64,000 bases of DNA from assembly GCA_003586115.2 (NCBI GenBank), contig QVOM02000021.1, forward strand, positions 11,614,185 to 11,678,184. The letters are read 5' to 3'. Positions 56,904 through 64,000 of this stretch are shown piece by piece. A program made the position numbers and the translations under genes. Source of the DNA: Salvator merianae. Lineage: Eukaryota; Chordata; Lepidosauria; Squamata; Teiidae. Below the pieces are notes generated by a model. That model did no database searches. It was not told the DNA's origin and was given only the letters and a program-made list of their open reading frames with translations. Within the stretch, counting starts at the first letter, position 1. The number at the start of each line of letters is the position of its first letter.

Positions 56904-56994
56904 TTCTTGGGTCTGCCATAGTCTGTACTAGCATGCAGATGGCAGGCAGCTATTCTGGGATATAAACCATGATAAGGCCCAGTGCAGAAAGGGT
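56904..56994. mobile_element. Right half of the 180-bp palindromic MITE
   Basis: GTCTGCCATAGTCTGTACTAGCATGCAGATGG...TATTCTGGGATATAAACC...AAGGCCCAGTGCAGAAAGGGTCC matches the right arm of 8251-8430 and 17610-17789. The left arm is missing or replaced. Confidence 0.75.
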
Positions 56995-57479
56995 CCGAAT
57001 CTGTGGAAAGGTGTAGAGAAACTTTCAGTGCACATCTGTTGTTACTCTCTGTACTCATTAGCAGCACTTTCAAGTTTGACTCCTTTTCATAGAGTCATTG
57101 TTCTACTCTCTTCATTATTAATGTTTGGGCACAAACAGAATTTATATAAAATGCTGTTTTTCATTTTTCCCCCAAGTACAATGACAGCAAGATACATCTG
57201 GAAGGGCTCTCTTGCTTTCACAGATGGATCTAAGCAAACCTTTCACAATGAATAATTTATTTGGCAGATAAATTTAATGTTCCCAATTCGTTCATGAACA
57301 GATCATGAAATTACTCTTTATTCAAAATTATTCATGAAGTTCTTTAGCAGATGACTTTCTGTTCGCATCTGGTGTGCAGAGAGTTTGCTTCACATATGTG
57401 CAGTCTGCATCTCATACTTTCTCAGCAGAACTTCTAAAAGGTTCTGGTTTTTTTTTGTTTTTTGTTTTTTTTTTCTATT
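56995..57479. other. Unassigned stretch
   Basis: Nothing recognised; T-runs at 57450-57475. Confidence 0.3.
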
Positions 57480-57795
57480 TTAGAAAATTTACTACCAGAA
57501 GGGGTGGTGGCAGCAGCTAGCTTGGATAAACTTTAAGAAAGGGTTGGACAAAATCATGGAAGACAGGTGTAGCAGTAGCTACTAGAATTGATGTTTAGGT
57601 ACTGCCTCCAGATTGGAGAGACAGCAAGATGCCTCTAAAAACCATTTGCAGGAAATCAAGAGCAGGTGAAGATTTTGCCTTTGCCTTTGCCTTCTGCCCA
57701 GAAGCAATTGGTGGACCACTATGTGAAACAGGATGCTGAACTAGATGGGCTGTGGCCTGATCCAGCAAGGTCCTCTTATGTTCTTATGATCTTAA
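57480..57795 (+). mobile_element. CR1 LINE 3' end
   Basis: GGTGGTGGCAGCAGCTAGCTTGGATAAACTTTAAGAAAGGGTTGGACAAA, then ACAGGATGCTGAACTAGATGGGCTGTGGCCTGATCCAGCAAGG and the octamer-type end TTATGTTCTTATGATCTTA, match the well-known reptile CR1 3' terminus. Confidence 0.85.
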
Positions 57796-59385
57796 TTCTT
57801 AGCAAATGTTTTTCAGAGCCATACCATCTCCAGTGTCTGAAATAAGTCTTTTAAGAATTTGTCCAATCCCCTTTTAAAGCTATCTAAGCTGATGGTTATC
57901 ACAACATCCTTTTCTAGCATCAACAGATATATTACATATAATTCTGAGCTTAGCAGGCATCATGTGTCTGGATTTCCACAGCTTTCTACTAGGCATGCCT
58001 GTAGTCTTCAAGTAAGAAGAAGAATCAGATGGAGGATTTCAGGCTGGAAATAGAGTTTTATAGGTTTTTTTTATGGGGGGAACCTTTTTTTTACTCATTT
58101 TCCCACACTCCCCTTACTTATATGGTTAAGGACATTCAGCAATATTTTCAAATTCTTTATTTAGCTGAAAATAGCCATGAGCAAAAGTTTGATGTTGCCA
58201 CTTTTAGTCTGATGAGGAATATGATTTATAAGAGAGCCTGTGTTTATGAAAGAATCCTGGTAAAATTGTTGAGTCATTTATTAGGACTTTGTACAGAATA
58301 TGAGGCATTTCCTCTTTAAGTAGAATAAACAACAAAATGAGAAAAACAAAAACTCTAAGAAAGATTGTTGCCTGAAATCTTAGACAAAGAGTTTTCTGAA
58401 AGGAAAAAAGGTGCAGGCAATAAGCACCACTACATCCTTTAAAATGTCACAGTGATGGCAAAGCAATCTGTGCAGAAGAAAAACTCGGATCAGGAGCAAA
58501 GGAAACTCAGAAGTGACTTGGCAGTTGCAATCTTTACAATTCACAAAAAATCATCTTATCCTATATTGAAATCTGCCATCTAACCCCACAGAAGTTTTCT
58601 TTACCTGCAAAAGACCCTTTTACTTTTCTTATCCTTTCCCTTAGAACAACTTTTAGAAGATGAGTGGATAGAACTGATTTTCTTTCATTGTTCCAAAGTG
58701 ATCATAGGTGGTGGGTATTTTTTCTTATCATCAAACACCCTTCTAGAGCTCTGTTGTGTTCCCAGCTGCTTGTAGTTTCTGATCAGAAAAGGTCCCAAGG
58801 GAGGAATTAACTCTCAACAACTTCCCGGCAATTTTGATTGAAGTGTTGGAAGCCAGGAGGCTAGAATCCAAATGCCTGTGATTGGTATGCTTGTTGATTT
58901 AAAGGGAAATTGGTATGCTTGTTGACGTTTTTCACAGCTACTACTGCAACTTTCTACACTGATTTTTAAAACAGCAAAAAGGCAAAAACAGACATCTCCG
59001 GAGCATGTGATGACAAAGCCCTCTCCTTCCTCACTTTAGAGGATAGTCCAGTTTTAGGAGCCTACAGACCAACTGATATTTGATCTGCAGAGTAAAAGAA
59101 TGCTTATTAATATTTTCTGATTGCCCTGAAAGGAAGCTAGGCACCTACCCCACCCTCTTGTTAAAGCAATGTCTTCACTGAGAAAGGCTGTTGCTCTGTG
59201 TTATTTTAGTGAGAGTTAAAACAACACACTTAAGCAACTGCTAGATTAAAAGAAAGCCAAATACACTGCTATAATAAAACCAGGGGATATTCATTGATCC
59301 CCAAAAATACTGAATAAAAACAGCATAATTATGCTGATGAGGGTCAGAACTAAGTGGAAGAATAACAGAAATGGAAGAACTTAGG
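57796..59385. other. Unassigned stretch
   Basis: No gene or repeat recognised. Confidence 0.35.
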
Positions 59386-59830
59386 CCATTTCTGTACTTA
59401 AGTATCTCAGCACAGGGCAGGCCTTTCCTGGGATACACAATGCATACGAGGCTGGGACAGGTTGCCATTGGCAAGGGACAGGACTGTCTGCTTTGGCCTG
59501 TCCTGTACCAACCCTCACTGCTGGCTCTGAACTCTATACCTGCTTCAGAGCTGGCACCAGGACCTCCAAAGGCCAGTATTAAAGTTCTAAGCCTTCAGAG
59601 TTCCTAGAAGCCCTGTTTCAGTGGTGTATCCTTTTGTACCACCAAAATGTACCCTATATCCTGGAAGGGGGCGCCTTCTGCCTTCTCTACACAGACTGCT
59701 CTTTTGGGACAAGTTGAGTAGGATGTCTATATCCTTCGAGGTTGAGATATACTGGTAAAACAGGAAAGGGCTCCATTTTGGGTGCCCTATCCCACACTAT
59801 GCTCCATCCCATGCTGATGGAATGTTCCGG
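59386..59830. mobile_element. Hairpin-chain element, eroded right end
   Basis: It begins GGCCATTTCTGTACTTAAG. Shared blocks with 15880-16727 are GGACAGGACTGTC, TATACTGGTAAAACAGG/TCTACTGGTAGAATGTG, TTTTGGGTGCCCTATCCCACACTATGCTCCATCCCATGCT. The right terminus is not seen. Confidence 0.55.
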
Positions 59831-60416
59831 GAGGGAAGATTAATTTGAATGCACAGAATTGTGAGTTCTGGCTAGTTTGCACTGATAGCTGCAGAGTGTG
59901 GTGACCATGTTGCTGTGTCAATAGAAACATGCTCACTCAGGCTAGTATGAAAGATAAAGCATGCATTAAAGCAACCCAGCTTTACCAGTTCCAGCTGGAC
60001 CCACAATAACCCCTCTCTCCAAGTACCGTCTTTGCGCTAAGGGAAAATGCCTCCATAAAGCATGGGATATTTCTGGTTCTTACTTGGGAGGTAAGGTAAA
60101 CCTGAGCCTGATATCAGACATGATGGGATTAATTAAAATATTGATGCTGTGCATTTTGCAGTGATTATCTTTGGCATCAGCATCATGATCTCACCAGATC
60201 TGGATCTGGGAGAAACTGAACTGACAAGTTGAGACTATTAGCTACAGTCTTTTCATTAGGTGATATTGCCTTGTATGCCTGTCTCACATAATTTTAACCT
60301 GAAAGGATAGTTCATTGTAAATATATTTTAATGTTAGCCTGACATGGAAAGTCTATGTTTGCCTAATCAGCATAAATCATTTGGTTGAGAAGCACCCTGC
60401 CATCAGGCATGCTGGT
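59831..60416. other. Unassigned stretch
   Basis: Nothing recognised. Confidence 0.3.
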
Positions 60417-60900
60417 TGAAATGAAATGAAATGAATGAATGAATGAATGAAATGAAATTTATTACTTATACCCCACCCTTCCATACGGCTCAGGGCGGCT
60501 TACAACAAAATTAAACAACATCAAGATATAAAACCATATAACAAATAAAATTACAAATCCTTAAAACACCAATCTACACTAAAAACCTTTAAAAAGCTAA
60601 AATCCCAACTAATGAAAAGAGACAATAAAAACTAATATCCGACAGACATATTAAAAAGTGCCGTCTTGCAGGCCTTGCAGAAATCAGCAGGATCCTGCAA
60701 GGCCCTTACTTCATATGGCAGATTGTTCCACCAACGTGGGGCAAATACAGAAAAGGCACGAGCCCGTGTAGAGGCCAATCTTATGCCCTTGATCCCAGGC
60801 ACCACTAGGAGATCTTTATTTTGAGATCTCAGTGACCTTGTAGGCTCATATGGGAAGGTGTAGTTCCTGAGATAGTCAGAGATCTATTGACTATGTTAAT
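60417..60900 (-). pseudogene. CR1/L2-type LINE 3' end and C-terminus, minus, fairly young
   Basis: After an ATGA/AATG tetra/pentanucleotide tail (60417-60456) comes TTACTTATACCCCACCCTTC..CTCAGGGCGGCTTACAAC, the reversed 3' terminus, then reversed 3' UTR. From about 60650 to 60880 lies a reversed C-terminal coding part (CCACCAACGTGGGGCAAATACAGAAAAGGC...). It is better preserved than most LINE tails here. Confidence 0.8.
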
Positions 60901-61503
60901 TTCATCAACTTGTCATCTTAATCCAGGTGTGATCAAGAGTCCCAAGTGCGATGTGATCTCTATGGTCCTTAGTTTTCTTGACTTGGATGGCCCAAGTGGC
61001 TGCCCCTTGACTACTTGTCCCTCCTGGTCCTGCTTCGCTCCTCAAGGACACCAAAGTCACATAATTGGTCCTAGGTTTGGTCAGCAAGGGAGAGAAGATC
61101 TTGGTCTTAATAGCTGCCCTTTTGCCATTCTGCTAAAGAAAGAACTTGCAGGAATGTCCTCCTCATGGCCTCTTTACTGCTATCTTTCCTTGACAGAACA
61201 GAAGGAATGGGAGAAGCTCTAGTCATAAGATTTTGCCCAATCCACTTCAGGTTTCTAGCAGAGTCAGTGTTTTGGGGTAAAAGCAAACATAAGGTTGAGT
61301 GGCTTCATTGGTGACAGCATAAAACCTGCATGTAGTGTATCAGCTGAGAACAGTTGAGAGCTGGGGAGAAAGGTTTGCTCTTCAAGCACTGCCTGCCAAG
61401 TAGTGGGTTAGTTTAGTGCTTGAAGTGCAAATGGCTGCCATCACACTTGATCGTCACTGGCCTGATATGTTATTATTATACAATACCAGACCAACAAGTG
61501 CAA
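60901..61503. other. Unassigned; ends with a family-type right terminus
   Basis: The last part has a perfect hairpin TTCAAGCACT...AGTGCTTGAA (about 61382-61424) and a right end CCAACAAGTGCAAACAGGCCC (about 61492-61512), as in the 2855 subfamily. No left end was found. Confidence 0.4.
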
Positions 61504-61512
61504 ACAGGCCCG

Positions 61513-61745
61513 GAATGGTGACCAACCACTCTTGGATGAGACACATTATCTAGATCTGTTCTGGTGAGGCTTCAGGTATGGGTTTCCTGTGGGATGATCA
61601 TTCTTGATAGAAGGCCAAGGGAAGTGCTGTTGATCCTCTTAAACTTCTCAGCAGCTTCCAGCCCTTAACTTTCAGGATTAGGAGTTGGAGCCACTGCCTG
61701 ACAGTGGTTCTGCTCCTACCTAGATTGCCAATTCTAAAAGTAGTG
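61513..61745 (+). pseudogene. CR1/L2-type LINE ORF2 RT fragment
   Basis: The reading with frameshifts gives REVLLILLNFSAASS then LGVGATA..WFCSYLD, corresponding to the LLLDLSAAFDTIDH...LGLGGTVLQWFRSYL region of the clade. Heavily decayed. The hairpin-element right end abuts its 5' edge. Confidence 0.6.
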
Positions 61746-63291
61746 CTAGACAATAAGGATCAATGTCTTGGATACATGGATCACCGAGGCAGCAGCCACA
61801 CTGGCATCTGGTGGTAGACCAGCTGTTGCTGTGGTGATCTAGATGTGGTGCATGACTGCACAGCTGCCAAATAATTCCTCCATTTACTGTATATGGTTGA
61901 TCCTGGCACCATAAATTCACAAACATAAAATAATGCAAAGGAAACAACCATCAAATGGAAAATCCTCTATGGGCAGAGGAATGATGGTAGGAAATGGAGG
62001 AGCAACTACGGAAGATATTTGCTTTAAGGGAGAATACAAAACTAGAGCATGCAATGAGGTGAAAATATTGCAATTGGCTTTAAATGGTGCTGCTTTCTAG
62101 CTTCTGCTCTTAGTGGCCGAATTATGCCTCAACCACATAATGGTTTAGAGTCACCCCTGCTGGTCTAGGGAAGTACAAATTATGTCTCTCTGCATGAAAT
62201 GTGCACTCTCAGAAGAGGATCTATGGCATTTCCATTCCTCGTGCCTTCCTAGCTGACATCTTTACTTCCCACCATGGGATCAACAGAAGCCAGGCATAGC
62301 AGCTGCTCTATAGAGGAAAGAGCTAAGTCAGGCCAGGCACACTGGAACTTTCAGTAACTTTTTCAACAGTAAGAATCCTTGACTTCTTCATGGTAGGGAG
62401 CGGTGTGTATATGTGTGAGTGTGTGAGAATGTGTGAAGCTAGAGAAATGTAATCAGCCAGTTGGAAGCTCCATTGACTAGAGTAGGCATAAGGCTTTTCC
62501 AGATGATTAGTTTTTACTGCAATAAATATGCAGCTTTTCGTTTTTCAAATACAGCATCCAGATGTCTTCCTTCAATTTTGTGTCTGCACCAAGAGAACAA
62601 TAGTGTTTCTGGATCACTGAATGTGTTCTCCTTTATGTTTAGGAAGAATCTCAGTTACTTAGGATTTGAAGAACAGAAATTATTGTAGCTATCATAAGAC
62701 AGATATGGTACCACCATCCTAGAGCAGTGGTCTCTTTAAATGTAGTGGCACATGACTCTACCACTGTAAATTCCCTCCTACTGTATCACCCAGAAATTAA
62801 TGGAGATAATGAGACTACATGGTGACTTCCTAGCTGCATAGCAAGCCACCAGGAAGGTTTTTTTAACCATCACTTCCTGGCTTCTAGAAACTTCCAGAGC
62901 AAATGGAAAAATAGCAGAGGCAGTTGACTAAAATGGGCAAAGTCGGCACTGCCCCATCATATCAAGCAGCTCAGAACATGACTTCACTCTCCTTCTCCTT
63001 CACACATGTTCAGGGTTGGCTAATATGTGCATAACACATTATGTTGCAGTAGACATATTTTCCATGTGTTATTGCATATGGTTGTGGCTATGGTAATATC
63101 TTGTGTACCATTAAGTCTACTATGAAATGCTCTCCCTTCTGACATCTGAGAAGCACTTACAATCATAAGGGTATGAAACTAGTCACTGGTGCGCTTACAA
63201 GAGTCTGCTTTTCTTGTGCAAGGAAAGGAAAACCACCTTATGGTTCTAAAATTATGACTGTGCATATCTCTGTAAACCATTGCATAGATAG
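61746..63291. other. Unassigned stretch
   Basis: No gene or repeat recognised. Confidence 0.35.
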
Positions 63292-63440
63292 AGGCGGCAT
63301 CTACAACCCTTCTTTAATCCACCCTTTCTAGAACAGAATGTTTATGAGGGGGGAGGGCAGACTGATGTGTGAACAATCCCATCTGTAAGCCTTAGGTATG
63401 TTGTTGTTTGTTGTTGTTTTTGCTATGTCTGATCATAGCC
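63292..63440. repeat. Unnamed dispersed repeat, copy 3
   Basis: CTTTAATCCACCCTTTCTAGAACAGAATGTTTATGAGG, GGGCAGACTGATGTGTGAACAATCCCATCTGTAAGCC and GCTATGTCTGATCATAGCC align with copy 1 at 7771-7935. A palindromic MITE follows 3 bases later. Confidence 0.6.
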
Positions 63441-63443
63441 AAT

Positions 63444-63555
63444 GGCCCTTTCTACATTGGGCCTTATTCCGGATTTTGTAGTCTGCACCAGCATGCGGAT
63501 GGCAGTCTGCTATTTCAGAATATAATTTGCAATAAGACTCAGTGCAGAAAGTGCC
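63444..63555. mobile_element. Internally shortened palindromic MITE
   Basis: The left end GGCCCTTTCTACATTGGGCC faces the right end CAGTGCAGAAAGTGCC, with CACCAGCATGCGGATGGCAG...CAGAATATAATTTGC between them. At 112 bp it is a deletion form of the 180-bp family. The flanking triplets AAT and TAT differ by one base. Confidence 0.75.
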
Positions 63556-63831
63556 TATGTTAGCTGCATGACAAACCAATAACTTTAGTCTTTTTATTAA
63601 AGAAAACACCACAGTGGGAACAGAATAAGGATAGGAGGCGGGAAAATGATGTTGTGACTTACGTTTTCACTTTTAACCACAAGGATTGATTTTACCAAAT
63701 GCTTCTGCCTCTGTCACACATCTCCTTTCCGGTTCCTGTCAAAGGAGCTTCACACTTCATTTATGTGAGTTTTAGTGCCAAATGAGCACTGAAGCTAGAA
63801 GCTATTGCCACCCGCCCCTATATGTCTACAC
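63556..63831. other. Unassigned spacer
   Basis: Nothing recognised. Confidence 0.3.
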
Positions 63832-64000
63832 TAGGGGTGTGCACGAAGCTTCGTGGCATTCGATTTTCGATCGATTTTCGTGATTCCGAATGCGAAGGGC
63901 ACCAGAAATCACGAATGCGAATTGCGAAGGTCCCTCAATTTTTCGAAGTATTTCGGGACCTTCGCAATTTGCCAAAGTCTCACCTCTCTAGGCTGTCAGC
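63832..64000. mobile_element. hAT-like element, CpG-intact, cut by window end
   Basis: The left end TAGGGGTGTGCACGAAGC is the cleanest version of the hAT-like terminus in this window. The interior consists of TTCGATTTTCGATCG, GAATGCGAAGG and TTCGAAGTATTTCGGG words with CpGs kept. The right end is outside the window. The other copies show the same words with CG changed to CA or TG. Confidence 0.75.

Overview
The window looks like non-coding vertebrate nuclear DNA from a squamate reptile, probably a gecko-like lizard. That reading rests on the repeat content: BovB (RTE) LINE fragments, many degenerate CR1/L2-type LINEs with the usual reptile 3' tails, L1 3' ends, a tRNA-derived SINE with a CR1/L2-like tail, a 5S-rRNA-derived SINE, hAT-like elements, and a large set of non-autonomous inverted-repeat elements. 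I found no convincing protein-coding exon of a host gene. Every open frame I could interpret is a fragment of a retrotransposon reverse transcriptase or a product of simple repeats. The sequence is best read as a gene desert or a large intron. Clade and superfamily names come from memory of family hallmarks, not from a search.

Layout. 1-2.85 kb: unassigned sequence, a TA/TG microsatellite and an L1 fragment. 2.86-5.05 kb: two elements with GGGCC-type ends; the first is 1.6 kb, CpG-rich, and carries a large internal inverted repeat, a SINE and a run of 112 T. 7.8-16.7 kb: many relatives of these elements, one nested inside another. 17.5-18.4 kb: a BovB fragment on the minus strand with a 180-bp palindromic element inside it. 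20-22 kb: a hAT-like element and LINE pieces. 28-31.7 kb: a minus-strand CR1/L2 LINE broken by at least three insertions, then BovB and a small MITE. 35.5-36 kb: an isolated CpG-rich block. 38.7-41.6 kb: the longest LINE, plus strand, with a nested element. 42.4-44.4 kb: a hAT-like element with a perfect 8-bp target duplication, and a BovB/Sauria-like piece broken by another element. 44.5-64 kb: sparse LINE tails, L1, a 5S-derived SINE, CTG/CCT repeats, more inverted-repeat elements, and a CpG-intact hAT-like copy running off the end.

Main result. At least fifteen copies share the ends GG(G/C)CC(T)TTCTGCAC or GGGCCTGTTCGCAC. Where both ends are readable, several have exact 3-bp target duplications with no fixed target word (ATT, TAA, TCA, AGG, TGA, GAA). 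Their interiors are chains of consecutive near-perfect hairpins. No transposase is visible, and the 3-bp but non-TWA duplications do not fit any superfamily cleanly. Nested insertions give relative ages. In one case the empty site can be read from a related element elsewhere in the window.

Nothing here suggests genes working together. The biology in this window is layered mobile-element history. Coordinates of repeat edges are exact where a target duplication is stated and approximate (tens of bases) elsewhere.
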